Shown here piece by piece: positions 53,115 through 64,000 of a DNA stretch of 64,000 bases. Origin of the DNA: Diphasiastrum complanatum (lineage: Eukaryota; Streptophyta; Lycopodiopsida; Lycopodiales; Lycopodiaceae); contig MU831969.1 of NCBI GenBank assembly GCA_029204225.1, forward strand, positions 29,863 through 93,862, written 5' to 3'. Both the position numbers and the translations under genes were made by a program. Position 1 is the first letter of the stretch. Every line of letters begins with the position of its first letter. The notes below the pieces were generated by a model, which saw nothing but the letters and a program-made list of their open reading frames with translations, had not been told where the DNA came from and searched no databases.

Positions 53115-54400
53115 TTAGTTTATTTATTAGTGTCTAGCATTATATCACAAGGGCAATTTGTTGGTTGGATCATAAGACATTTGAAAGACATAAGATTTGT
53201 TTCTAATAACCATACTATTTGAGGGTAGTAACTATATATATCTGGAGTTTTAGTTTGTGTGGGTGGCATTTTTGGAGTAGATTTTTTTTAATTTCTCTTT
53301 GCCATTTTTTTTTTTTATAAATAGTATTGTGGTTTTTTACATAGTTGAAAAATTTACTAGCCATCAAATTTTAAGTAGGTCCATCAAAATACACTTTGCT
53401 ATCCTTTAAATATAGCTTTATTTGTATTATGGAAATATGGTCAACCATTTTGTGTGTGTGTGTGTGTGTGTGGTAGTTGGTTGTGCCCGTCGATGATGAG
53501 CAATGGGCACTTACCCACAAAAAGTGTTTATATATTTTTGGAGGCTATGCTTTTTTTAAACCATTTTTTTAGCTTTTTCTTTTGCAAATGGGTGACATTT
53601 TTTGTCGGCAAAGCGTGACATTTTTGTGGGCAAAAGCGTAACATTTTTTACGGCACCTCAAACATTCTCTCTCTAAAATAGTTTTATACTATATATATAT
53701 ATATATATATATACATACATATACATATATATCTGGTCAACCGTTCTGTGTGTGTATTTGCTAATTTGGATATATCAAAATCAAATGAAATTTTTTTAAG
53801 CAAAAAGGATTGTCTAAAACTTTTTTGGACTTCAAGATATCTTAATGTTTCATATGTATGCTTTTACAAATGATAATCTAGTTTACAGTTTATTCAAAAC
53901 AACTGATGCACAAAGCTGAAACCATAAGCTCAAGAGGAAATCTATTTTTTGCATGATTTAATGCACTTCAAACATATGAAGTAAAATGCCAACATGATTC
54001 TTTATATATTTTGAAGTTTGTAGTTGAGCCTATCTAGCCTTTCCCAATTTCTATGCTCTTAATAGAATTAGGGGGTACATTGACTTTTTGTGTCTTCATC
54101 CACATGTTAGTAGATGACTAGGCCAATTTTGGCATTAGAGACAACTTGATCAGGTACATATGTCAAATGATGATTAGGCCAAAAGTAGAGTTTGATGTGG
54201 CTCGGCCTAGCTTAGGCTTGCTACATTTGTCATGACGAGATTGGATGTATGACACTTTCTATGTGTTGGCATGAGATCTTGTTATGTTTACGTCTTGTAT
54301 ATAGGATTCGGTATAGTCCTAGACTTGGATACCCGGTACTCCAGTGAATCAAGTTCATTAGTTATGCCACGTCATACTGGATGTGACCCACAAAGTAATT
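53115..54400. other. AT-rich DNA without genes (unit 1)
   Basis: Contains a TG run (53450-53471), a TA run (53691-53712) and phrases such as gacattttttgtcggcaaagcg. No coding motif. The end of the unit (about 54260-54540) is probably part of a copia LTR whose intact end is at 58992. Confidence 0.5.
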
Positions 54401-54884
54401 AATGTCCTTGTGAGGCCCATACACACTAATTGGAGTTAGTACAAAGTTTGGGACAATCAATGCATGTGTAGAGTATCAATAGCAATGGGATCTGTCAATA
54501 GGGGAGTTTAGACTTGCATTACTGCATGCACAGGGTGGTCTTAAGCCTATATATGATGGACAAACTCGCCTTACTCCACCATTCTTTTGGTGATCCATTG
54601 CCAGTTTCACTCTCTCTACTATTGCTTCCTATTCCTTGGCACGGGGGCAAAGCCTTGGAGATTGGTCGGTTGCTTCTACTTGGTTGGGAGGTTAGCAAGT
54701 CCAAAGGGCACACTCATTTACAAACAACTCTTCTTCTCGATAACGTCGATGTTCTGAGAACCATGTGCTCAGGTCTTGTGAGTATTTTGGAGGTGACTCA
54801 AGTAGCATAATATGCACGCACATTTTTCTCTCCTCCTAAATCTGACATTCTCCTTCCAAAATGTGCATTTTATCTTCAGAATGT

Positions 54885-54923
<39 letters not shown>

Positions 54924-54930
54924 GTCTCTC

Positions 54931-54972
<42 letters not shown>

Positions 54973-55122
54973 AAATGCACATTCTCTCTCCACCTTCTCA
55001 CGTGGCATTACGTTGTGGAAGGCCCAAGGGCATTGGGCCTTCCATGTAGGTTGGGGCCCTTCTTGTATGTAAGACACTCAGATAGGGCATTCTACCTCTA
55101 GAAAAACAACTCATGTTGTTGC

Positions 55123-55765
55123 TTATGCTTCTCCATTCATAATGCCAACGAAAATCATGATGCTTATCCCCTTTGTGAGTTTGCAAACTATGTATACCAC
55201 TTTAAACAAAAAAAGAAGAAGATATCTCGTGGTAAGGTAAATCAAGCTTCCTACTAACTGTCTATATAGCGTAACATCAAATGATTGTGACTCATCAAGC
55301 TTAGAAAGCTTTTTACCTGGTTCAATAGGAGTATTCACTGGTTCGCAATCCTGCAACCTAAACTTGTGCAACGACTCTTTGACATACTTTACCTCTGTTA
55401 AACCCACTTCGTGTCCTTTTTGCCACACCCCTACTCCAAGGCAATATTGCATCAGGCTGAGATCCGTCATCTCGAATTAGGTCTTTCTTGATCATGTCTA
55501 TCATCTCTTGATTATTTCCCGTAATAATCAAGTCATCAACATAAAGAGCAATCAAAGCAACCATACCATCAAAGCATAAGACATAGCTTTGGATCAGAAT
55601 GTGTTCTCACCATCCCCTTTGAACGAAAGTAGGCATCAATCCTGCTATACCACGCACGTGGTGCCTGTTTAAGACCGTAAAGCGCTTTCTTCAAGTGACA
55701 TACTTTATTTTCCTGTCCCTTCGCTACAAAGCCTTCAGGTTGATCCATGAACACCTCTTCTTCTA
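55123..55765 (-). pseudogene. copia RT fragment (unit 2)
   Basis: Duplicate of 50107-50770 with a few substitutions (for example V/A before WYSRID, N/K near its end), keeping LYVDDLIITG. Its 5' side joins leader/gag-start sequence through the short filler near 55775. Confidence 0.85.
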
Positions 55766-56120
55766 AGGTGCAAAATCCCTCTCACTTATTACCTATGGTT
55801 AGGGTTTTCTCGATATCCGCAAACCCTCCAACAGTATCCATTACCAAAACTGGTGGTGGTCCCACGACACCTCGTGATCTTGTTAAAGAATCTATCAGAT
55901 CCTAGTCATCTAAAAACAAGATCTAGTTTAGCAGCTTGATAGAAAACAAGTAGAGACAATCAGAGTATTGATCAAAAACTATAATCCGAGTTCCCACGTG
56001 TGAAGATCAGGCTGTAGTACAGCCTGTAAATAGAGCTTGAAGTGTGCTAGCGCTGGGTTTCAATGGAATCAATAGCAATCACAATACATAGAGAGAAAAT
56101 CTTAGTTTCTCCTTGAGGCT

Positions 56121-56681
56121 TCAAAAATTTTCTATCTTCGCACTATGGAGAATGAGAATACATAGTAAAAGACACTTCCTTTGCAAAATTAGGTGAAAAA
56201 TGAAGCTAAAATCACATCCTCTAATAACCTCTATTCCAAGAATGACACTTAAGAGGCGATCTACCGTCTTAAACTCTTTTGCTAAAGCAATTTTTACATC
56301 TCTAATTCCACCTAGATCATTACCACTCAAGATAATGTCATCTACATACAAAACAAGAATAATGATCATGTCATCGTGAAATCTTATGTACAATGATGGA
56401 TCATAGGCACTCATTACAAAATTGATGGAAATGAGAAAAGAGTTTAGCCTAGAGTACCATGCTCTAGGTGCTTGCTTCAGCCCATAAAGGCTCTTCTTCA
56501 AGAAACACACCTTTCCTTCATGCTTTGCCTTGATGAAGCCCTTGGGTTGCCTCATGTAGTGAATTCGATCTCCAGTAGTATCACACACACACACACACAC
56601 ACAAACCATTTCTAATCTCTTCGGTGGACTGTACTCTCGTTTTTGTGAGTATGAACTAATTTTTGAGATCTCGTTGGGCAC
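56121..56681 (-). pseudogene. Second copia RT fragment (unit 2)
   Basis: Duplicate of 51912-52472; I see no difference in the translated sequence, including LYVDDIILSG and the CA-run-derived VCVC. Confidence 0.85.
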
Positions 56682-57090
56682 CTATAACACTTAAAGTGTG
56701 ATTATACTTAGCATAAGCTTTCTATTAGACTGTTTTTGCATCTAGCAGCTGATTGTAACGGGAGAGTTGTTCCGCAATATTCTTGCTCTCTTCTCCGTTC
56801 ATGTTCTTCGCACTCCCTTGCCCCATCACACACATGACTCTGTGACTTGAGCAGAAGAATTAACATGGTTCAACATCACATTACCAACCCATCCAGGTTA
56901 GAGATAAACTTCAAATCCCTGCTGATCCAAGAGCATTAACTCTAAGGATAAGCTTATGTCAACTAACATGTCCAATGTAATTCATGCATTCAACTCTACT
57001 TCTTGGCATCACAATTTACATCCAAAACTCGTGATTACAAAGATATCAGTTATGAATTCAACTAAATGAATTTTATTCATGAAATTAAAC

Positions 57091-57179
57091 CAGGATCCTG
57101 TCTTCCATTCAAAGACGAAGCACATTCCTCTGAAGTACCATCACATTCAAGATATGATCTCAAAAGGAGAGCTCCACGT
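57091..57179 (+). pseudogene. copia RNase H scrap (unit 2)
   Basis: Duplicate of 52882-52970 on the plus strand. Confidence 0.75.
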
Positions 57180-57895
57180 TTGTTGGCTAGTGGGCCAACA
57201 TTAATCAGAAATCAATCAAATAAGTCAGTGGCTTGCTCAATTCTACAAAACATTGATTGTAATATGACAAGCAATACCATTTCTATTATTTTTTTCTTTC
57301 AAAGAGTAGCACTGATAAGGTAATTAGTTTATTTATTAGTGTCTAGCATTATATCACAAGGGCAATTTGTTGGTTGGATCATAAGACATTTGAAAGACAT
57401 AAGATTTGTTTCTAATAACCATACTATTTGAGGGTAGTAACTATATATATCTGGAGTTTTAGTTTGTGTGGGTGGCATTTTTGGAGTAGATTTTTTTTAA
57501 TTTCTCTTTGCCATTTTTTTTTTTTATAAATAGTATTGTGGTTTTTTACATAGTTGAAAAATTTACTAGCCATCAAATTTTAAGTAGGTCCATCAAAATA
57601 CACTTTGCTATCCTTTAAATATAGCTTTATTTGTATTATGGAAATATGGTCAACCATTTTGTGTGTGTGTGTGTGTGTGTGGTAGTTGGTTGTGCCCGTC
57701 GATGATGAGCAATGGGCACTTACCCACAAAAAGTGTTTATATATTTTTGGAGGCTATGCTTTTTTTAAACCATTTTTTTAGCTTTTTCTTTTGCAAATGG
57801 GTGACATTTTTTGTCGGCAAAGCGTGACATTTTTGTGGGCAAAAGCGTAACATTTTTTACGGCACCTCAAACATTCTCTCTCTAAAATAGTTTTA

Positions 57896-57899
<4 letters not shown>

Positions 57900-57951
<52 letters not shown>
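57900..57951. repeat. (TA)n microsatellite, expanded in unit 2
   Basis: About 26 TA units against about 11 at the same place in unit 1. Confidence 0.9.
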
Positions 57952-57967
<16 letters not shown>

Positions 57968-58775
57968 CTGGTCAACCGTTCTGTGTGTGTATTTGCTAAT
58001 TTGGATATATCAAAATCAAATGAAATTTTTTTAAGCAAAAAGGATTGTCTAAAACTTTTTTGGACTTCAAGATATCTTAATGTTTCATATGTATGCTTTT
58101 ACAAATGATAATCTAGTTTACAGTTTATTCAAAACAACTGATGCACAAAGCTGAAACCATAAGCTCAAGAGGAAATCTATTTTTTGCATGATTTAATGCA
58201 CTTCAAACATATGAAGTAAAATGCCAACATGATCCTTTATATATTTTGAGGTTTGTAGTTGAGCCTATCTAGCCTTTCCCAATTTCTATGCTCTTAATAG
58301 AATTAGGGGGTACATTGACTTTTTGTGTCTTCATCCACATGTTAGTAGATGACTAGGCCAATTTTGGCATTAGAGACAACTTGATCAGGTACATATGTCA
58401 AATGATGATTAGGCCAAAAGTAGAGTTTGATGTGGCTCGGCCTAGCTTAGGCTTGCTACATTTGTCATGACGAGATTGGATGTATGACACTTTCTATGTG
58501 TTGGCATGAGATCTTGTTATGTTTACGTCTTGTATATAGGATTCGGTATAGTCCTAGACTTGGATACCCGGTACTCCAGTGAATCAAGTTCATTAGTTAT
58601 GCCACGTCATACTGGATGTGACCCACAGAGTAGTTAATGTCCTTGTGAGGCCCATACACACTAATTGGAGTTAGTACAAAGTTTGGGACAATCAATGCAT
58701 GTGTAGAGTATCAATAGCAATGGGATCTGTCAATAGGGGAGTTTAGACTTGCATTACTGCATGCATAGGGTGGTC

Positions 58776-58992
58776 TTAAGCCTATATATGATGGACAAAC
58801 TCGCCTTACTCCACCATTCTTTTGGTGATCCATTGCCAGTTTCACTCTCTCTACTATTGCTTCCTATTCCTTGGCACGGGGGCAAAGCCTTGGAGATTGG
58901 TCGGTTGCTTCTACTTGGTTGGGAGGTTTCTCCACAATGTGTTCTCTATTGTTTTTTCTTGTAAGCAGAATCTTGAGGAGGTTTTCCTTACA
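58776..58992 (+). repeat. Partial third unit: copia LTR end
   Basis: The first 153 bases repeat the start of units 1 and 2. After gggaggtt the sequence continues differently (tctccacaatgtgttctc) to ccttaca, which is followed by a primer site. This copy therefore keeps the original LTR end, and the units are rearranged at gggaggtt. A tatatatg box at 58785-58792 may be the LTR promoter. Confidence 0.65.
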
Positions 58993-58993
58993 T

Positions 58994-59005
58994 TGGTATC
59001 AAAGC
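58994..59005 (+). other. Primer-binding site (tRNA-Met type)
   Basis: tggtatcaaagc, the TATCAAAGC variant also seen at 63541 (minus). Leader-like DNA follows to about 59390 without gag. Confidence 0.7.
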
Positions 59006-59394
59006 AAGACTTATGAAGATCAAATAACTTGGAAAAGTGTTACTTTTCGTCGAAATTTTGGTGTGGATCAATTGGAATTCTCATATTGGTGGAGAGCAAG
59101 ATTGCAAGTGGGTGTATCTTTTCGGTTTCTATTTGCATGTCATTAAAATCTATTTCTCTCGAAAAAAAATCTGGATTTTATGGAGGATTGTCCTTGAAAG
59201 CCATTTTGTGATGCTTTTTTGGAGCTTTTTCTTGTGTAACTCAATTCTTGTGTAAATTTGAATTTTTCAGCAAATGTACTCATTTAAGGGATCATTAATA
59301 ATGAAATTAACGATGCACGCCAGTTCTTTTTATGATTTATGGTTCTAGGCTACGTTTTTGGTCAAACATTGCTTGTTTTTCGTGGTTTTTGACT

Positions 59395-59692
59395 AAAAAT
59401 TGATAGTAAGAGCTAAAAGGGCCTTGTCATTTTGCGAGTAATTTTTGTGTGAGTTTTGCGAGTTTTTTTTTTGCCACGATTCAACAAAAAGATAGCACAT
59501 GGTGTGCTACTTTTTTTACGCTACTACTTTAATGTTTATTATTAAGAATGTGGTTTGGTACATAGTTATATATTTTTTACCTCATTTCATATAGCATGTT
59601 GGCATGCTATCTATAAAGATTGCAAAAAAAAAGAAATTAGTTGTTTTACTTAGCACATTGGCTTACTATGTTTGGAGATTGAAAAAAATATA
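59395..59692. repeat. Fragment of the foldback repeat family
   Basis: Matches 46680-47060: cacgattcaacaaaaagata, tagcatgttggcatgctatc and tagcacattgg...tttggagattgaaaaaaata. A truncated copia element is joined at 59693-59695. Confidence 0.8.
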
Positions 59693-59694
59693 AT

Positions 59695-62654
59695 GGCACT
59701 TTGGGAGTCCATCATCATCGTGTGTGGCCCCTCTCGTGGTATCCCGATTGCCTCCAACATCATCCGCAACCACACTACCTCATTCGCCACTTTCGAGGCT
59801 ACAGCATACTCAGCTTCGCAAGAGGATTGAGCTACCAGGGTTTGCTTTTTACATATCCAGCTGATTGCAGCTCCGCACGCTATTGTGCATCCTCCAATAA
59901 TGGACTTGCTGTCATCCTTGCAGCTCGCCCAGTTCGCATCACTGTAGTGATGCAGCTCGAATCCTTTCTCCTCGTTTCTAGCTCTGTAAGTTAATCCAAT
60001 ATTCTTGGAACCCTTTAGATACTGTAGGATTCGTTTGGCCATTCGCCAATGTGCTAGACTAGGATTGAAACAGAATTGGCTCAATGCATAAACAGAGAAG
60101 GCCAGATCCGGTCTGGTACAAATTGTCATGTACATCAGACTCCCGATTAAGTTCTGGTAGGGTATACCTGCCATCTTCTGTTCTTCCTCTTTTGTTTTTG
60201 GGCAATCCTGTTTCGTGAGCTTGGCTCCAGCTATCATTGGTGTGGCTTTCTCTTTGCAGTTCATCATGTGGTATTGCTTCAGCACTTTTTTGGCATATTC
60301 TGACTGACTCAAGTGCATTTCGCCATTTGTTCGATCTCTTCTGATCTTCAGCCCTAGGCATTTTGTTGCTTCTCCAAGATCTGTGATTTCGTAGCTTTCA
60401 GAAATCTGACTCTTCATGTCTTTGATCAACATCAAGGAATTTCCTATCATCAGTGAATCATCCACAAAAATGGTCAGTATCACAAAATCCTTTCCTACTC
60501 TTTTGATGTAGACATTACAGTCTAGTTGAGTAGGGTTGAAGTCTAGAGACTTCAGAAGACCATCAAGCTTCTTGTACCAGGCCTGTGATGCATGTTTTAG
60601 ACCGTAGATGCATCTCTGCAATTGACAGACATATTGTCTATTGTCGGGGTCTTCATAGCCTTCAGGTTGCTTCATGAAGATTTCCTTCTCTAGATCTCCA
60701 TGGAGAAAGGCTGTTTTCATGTCAATCTGGTGAATTTCCAGATTGTACTATGTGGCGTGTGCAAGGAGTAGTCTTATGCTTGTCATCTTCACCATGGACG
60801 AATATGTGTCGAAATAGTCGACACCATATCTCTGTGTGTAGCCCTTTGCGACAAGCCTTGTCTTGTAGTGGCCAATAGTGCCATCTGATTTTAGCTTTTT
60901 CTTGTATACCCACTTGCAGTTGACTATTTTTTTGTTTTCTAGCAGTGGCTCTAATGTCCACGCCTTGTTTTGCCTCATCGACTCGATCTCCTCTGACATT
61001 GCCTGCTTCCAGAATTCTCCCTCTGGACTCTGGATAACTTCTTGGTATGTTGTTGGCTCTTCTGTGAAGCTGCAATACTCGAACTACGTGTCTTCGTTCC
61101 ATTGAAGATTGTCAGAATAGCGGTCTGGAGATCTTCTTTGTCTTGTTGACCTTTGAGCTTCGTTTCGTCGCTGTTCGAATATTTCTTGTTCGTGGGGTCG
61201 ATCCTCTGCTTCCTACTGCTCTGGAATCTGGGGCTCTGCATTCTGATTTGATGTATGTTCTCAATCTTTCTCTTGAATAGGAAACAATGTGAAGATCTCA
61301 TGGCCTCTTTCGTCTTTCAGTCCAGGGAATGTAGACTCGTCGAACTTCACATCTCTGCTCAAAACAACCTTCTTCGTGGTTGGATCGTAGAGTCTGTACA
61401 CATGTGTTCCTTCGAGTAGCCAACCATGATTGTTTGCTCAGATTTGTTATCGAGCTTGCTTCTCTTTTCTTTTGGAATGTGCTTGTAGTTGCACATCCAA
61501 ACACTCGTACGTATGACAGATCAGGCTTTTTGCCTGTCCACATTTCGTATGGTGTTTTGTTCTCCAACGCTGTCATTGTAGATTTGTTCTGTAGGTGTAC
61601 AACTACATCTATTGCCTCGGCCCAGAATTGACCTGGCAAATGAGCCTATGCCATCATGCATCTGGCTCCTTCGACTAGCGTTCTGTTTTTTCTTTCTGCC
61701 ACGCCGTTGTATTCAAGAATGTATGCAGGAGTGAACTAGTGTTCGATCCCCTGTTTATCGTAGAATCTTGAGAATTCTGTGCTTTTGTATTCACCACCAT
61801 TGTCAGATCTAAGGATCTGTATCTTTTTCGAGATGTGTCGCTCTGCAAATCCAACAAACTTCTTGAAAGAATCAAATACTTCAGATTTCTTCTTCAAGTA
61901 GTAGATCATGGTCATTCGGTTGTAATCATCTATGAACATTAGAAAATATCTCGAACCTGAGAGCGAATTTGTTTTCATCAGTCCACACACATCAGAGTGG
62001 ATGAGCTCAAGAACTTCTTTGGCTCTTCTTCCCTCGTGTGTGAATGGATTTCGATGTTGCTTGCCTTTCTGACAAGCTTTGCAGAACTCAACCTCTGGCC
62101 TTGAAATCTTGAGACCTATGACAATGTCCTTTCTACTCATGTCATACAGGCTCCGCATGTTCAAATGATACATTCTTCTATGCCAGAGCTGATCTTTGTT
62201 TTCTGAAGCATTTAATATGCTTTTAGAGTTGCTGATTATTTTGCCCTAGTAGAGATTTCCTTCTCTGCGTCTGACCGTCAGCAACTTGTTTGTCGTTTTC
62301 TCGATCATACGACAAGTGTTGTCGTCGAACAAAACTCGAATGTCTAGATCTGCCATCTTGGAGACAAATAGCATATCCTTTCTAAGTGAGGGCACATAGA
62401 GTGCTCCTGGCAGCCTGCTTGGCCTGACAGTGTTCGTAGCTGTAGAGAGCCGATGCCTTTGACATCGTGTCTGCTTTCATCACCTAGAATCACTGCCTAT
62501 CATTTTCGAGTTCACGAAAGTTGATCAAGATCTTCTTGTTCCAGGTTATGTGAGATATTGCTCCTGAATCGATGACTACATCGTAGTAATTTTCAGATTC
62601 TGTAATTTCACCATCAAGACGGATTGCTACTCTGGTCTGGTTTGTCGTAGCCAT
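59695..62654 (-). pseudogene. copia protease-integrase-RT-RNase H (gag deleted)
   Basis: An ATG at 62652-62654 begins ATTNQTRVAIRLDG, then jumps to YYDVVIDSGAISHIT (protease, DSGA intact). Integrase: YHLNMRSL and CKACQKGKQHR (zinc motif), IHSDVCGL, LRSDNGGEY and the AERK-like EKTER region. RT: WTLEPLLENKK, a TAG near 60748, KTAFLHGDLEKEIF, IYGLKHASQAWYKKLDG and FVDDSLMIG (YVDD variant), then CTRPDLAFSVYALSQF. RNase H: HYSDANWASCKDD, SSCEAEYAVASK, MMMDSQSAI; it is cut before the tail. The 356-codon frame 59650-60720 is the longest intact stretch. Frame changes at 61300, 61650, 61740 and 62180 disable it. Confidence 0.9.
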
Positions 62655-62707
62655 ATTGTGTTGTCTGGAAGAATCACTGTTGGGATATCAGTAGTGATAA
62701 CCTGTAG

Positions 62708-62718
62708 GCTCTGAACCA
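62708..62718 (-). other. Primer-binding site with a one-base deletion
   Basis: The reverse complement reads TGGTTCAGAGC; relative to TGGTATCAGAGC one base (A) is missing. It abuts the LTR end (CCGCGACA). Confidence 0.7.
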
Positions 62719-63411
62719 TGTCGCGGAAGTTTTTTTCTTGTTGTTTCGTGTTCGTCCTCTCTTCTGATTCGTTGAACAACTTTCTGTCTTTGAATTTTCT
62801 TTTCATGCGGAAGCTCTTATGGGATCCCAGACACTCGACCTACGCATCACAGAACATGTTTTATTCTAGCAATCAAGAGACACAGCACAAGGCCCAGAGA
62901 TACACGAAATAGAGCGACTATATTGTCAGTTTGGTTTTAGAGTGAGATCGTCAGTGTCTCGCTCGTTGGCGGATTGACTCTCTGCTCTTTCGCTGTGTGT
63001 TGCTCGTTGGCAGACTTTCATGCACAGCTATGGTATTTTGCTTTCTTGCTCTATTTGCTACGTCTCTCTCTGTTTTCCTATGGATCTCTATATTCACTAT
63101 CTCTCTTCTTTTTCTCTTCTTTATTTATGATCTAGAGAGAATCGTTTATACCTCCACTTGTGGAGTTTACAAGATAGCTAAACGTAGAATCACAAGACTA
63201 GTTAACGCTAATCAACTAGTTAGTTAGTCTCCGTCATTGCTATTCGTTTTAGCTGGGCATGAAGCCCGTTGAGCTGCCAGCTGGCAGCGCGAAGGATTAT
63301 CTCTTCGTTTGTTTCGTGCTTTTCGTAGTCTTCTTCTGTGCCCCTTTTGCGGTTTGCGGTCCTGGAGGTTCGCGAATCGTTCGTGCTTCAAGTCAAAGAT
63401 GTTGACTGTCA
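62719..63411 (-). repeat. 5' LTR of the minus-strand copia element
   Basis: On the minus strand it ends CCGCGACA before the primer site. It shares long stretches with 8603-9358 (ctccaggacc, ctggcagc, caactagttgattagcgtta, gtggagataaac-like, ccaacgagcgagacactga). It starts near 63411 with TGACAGTCAACATC, so the first 100 bp differ from the other two LTRs. Confidence 0.8.
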
Positions 63412-63552
63412 TTATAATCCACTAACTTATTTTCTAGCAACCATACACCAACAATCCAAGAAGCATCTTGAAAATTTTTAGCCACATTCCAAGAAGGAAT
63501 TAAAAAAAACCGTAAAGGAAACGAAGGGAACAAGTGCACCGCTTTGATACCA
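63412..63552 (-). other. Leader and primer site of another minus-strand LTR element
   Basis: The complement of 63541-63552 is TGGTATCAAAGC, a primer site. 63412-63540 would be its leader, cut by the element at 59695-63411. Confidence 0.65.
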
Positions 63553-63554
63553 AA

Positions 63555-64000
63555 TGCTACAACTCTCTTAGATCTCTGATTGCCTTGAAGGTTGACCCAC
63601 ATCCCATACTAGCGACCACGCACATTATTTCTGTGCCACCAGACATCGCCCTTGGCTCTCTCTAGCATATTACATCTCTTGGCAATGGAGATACATCATA
63701 GGCTAATGCACATGCTCTCCATCCACCAACTCCCAAGTAGACAGAGTGAATGGAAAAAGGGGAAGCCCACCACTATATAGCATAGCATAGTGGTCCATCA
63801 TGGCTATTGCACGTGCTCTCCATCCAAGTAGCGAGAGTGAATGGCAAAAGGGAAACCCCACTACTATATAGGCATAGCATAGTGTGGTCCCATCAAGCAC
63901 GGTCCCACTGGCGACACGTGACCACTAGGATGGTGACATGTGGCACTAAAACATGTCGATTATGCTAGACTTGCGTCTTGCCCCTTGCGAGGCTGTCACC
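63555..64000 (-). repeat. LTR running off the right edge
   Basis: On the minus strand the sequence ends TTGTAGCA just before the primer site. It contains a tandem duplication of about 100 bp: gctctccatccaccaactcc...ctatatagcatagcatagtgg (63714-63793) and gctctccatccaagtagcga...ctatataggcatagcatagtg (63816-63893). The upstream end lies outside the window. Confidence 0.6.

Larger units (their letters stand above)
49543..54540. repeat. Segmental duplication, unit 1 (4998 bp)
   Basis: Begins ttaagcctatatatgatgg and ends cacagggtggtc before the next unit. It holds a long CT tract (49887-49966), minus-strand copia gag and RT fragments, a second copia RT fragment, a plus-strand RNase H scrap, a TG run, a TA run and AT-rich DNA. 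Compared with unit 2 only a few substitutions per kilobase are seen, apart from microsatellite length and one block of about 800 bp. Confidence 0.92.
54541..58775. repeat. Segmental duplication, unit 2 (4235 bp)
   Basis: Same order as unit 1 but lacking the gag block (unit 1 50771-51580), where a short filler (aatccctctcactta) is found instead. Its CT tract is interrupted by gtct, and its TA run is longer (57900-57951 against 53691-53712). Confidence 0.92.
59695..63411 (-). mobile_element. copia element of the inverted-element family, without gag and 3' LTR
   Basis: Minus strand: LTR, primer site, start codon, protease, integrase, RT and most of RNase H, ending at 59695. Gag is deleted between the first dozen codons and the protease. 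Its sequence fills the gap at the inversion breakpoint of the related element at 6246-12733. Confidence 0.9.

Noticed and set aside
59685-63416. tataa/ttata beside both ends of the 59695-63411 element as a target duplication
   Set aside because: The 3' end is truncated inside RNase H, so a true duplication cannot be expected there; the match is in AT-rich DNA and probably chance.

Overview
The window looks like nuclear DNA of a land plant. Evidence: plant-type Ty1/copia retrotransposons with initiator-tRNA-Met primer sites (TGGTATCAGAGC), CACTA-type transposase remnants (DUF4216 and DUF4218), GT/AG introns, CT/GA and TA microsatellites, and one small gene of plant type (42880-43263). It is a repeat-rich intergenic region. 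I cannot fix the lineage from the sequence. Almost all coding sequence is retrotransposon-derived and broken; I see no tRNA or rRNA gene and no CRISPR array.

Layout. 1-3.3 kb: minus-strand copia element running off the left edge. 4.0-5.1 kb: Ty3/gypsy gag and protease relics. 5.1-13.1 kb: a minus-strand host copia element carrying a second copia element at its gag/protease boundary; a 4.1-kb inversion (6246-10352) later split both. 13.1-17.4 kb: a possible host-gene exon and a CACTA relic. 18.8-25.2 kb: three plus-strand copia fragments. 25.2-28.4 kb: minus-strand copia element whose gag is replaced by a small DNA-transposon remnant with mirrored ends. 28454-34468: the best-preserved element, with paired LTRs, PBS, PPT and a near-matching target duplication; its gag-protease-integrase and RNase H are present, but the reverse-transcriptase interval is a roughly 1.07-kb unrelated sequence that is open for about 325 codons. 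34.5-42.1 kb: LTR, gypsy and copia scraps plus clusters of short palindromes. 42.3-43.3 kb: a MITE-like element just upstream of the only convincing cellular gene. 45-48 kb: palindrome clusters and a foldback repeat. 49.5-58.9 kb: two near-identical copies (5.0 and 4.2 kb) of a composite of copia fragments, plus partial copies at both ends. 59.4-64 kb: a minus-strand copia element without gag, related to the inverted one, next to an LTR that runs off the right edge.

How it fits together. The history is nested insertion, deletion, inversion and tandem duplication. The main observations are the element with a foreign ORF in place of RT, the reconstructible inversion, and a recurring kind of locus in which one short self-complementary word is repeated in both orientations, with a different word at each locus. 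Two of these loci lie beside DUF4216 relics, which suggests CACTA-type subterminal repeats.
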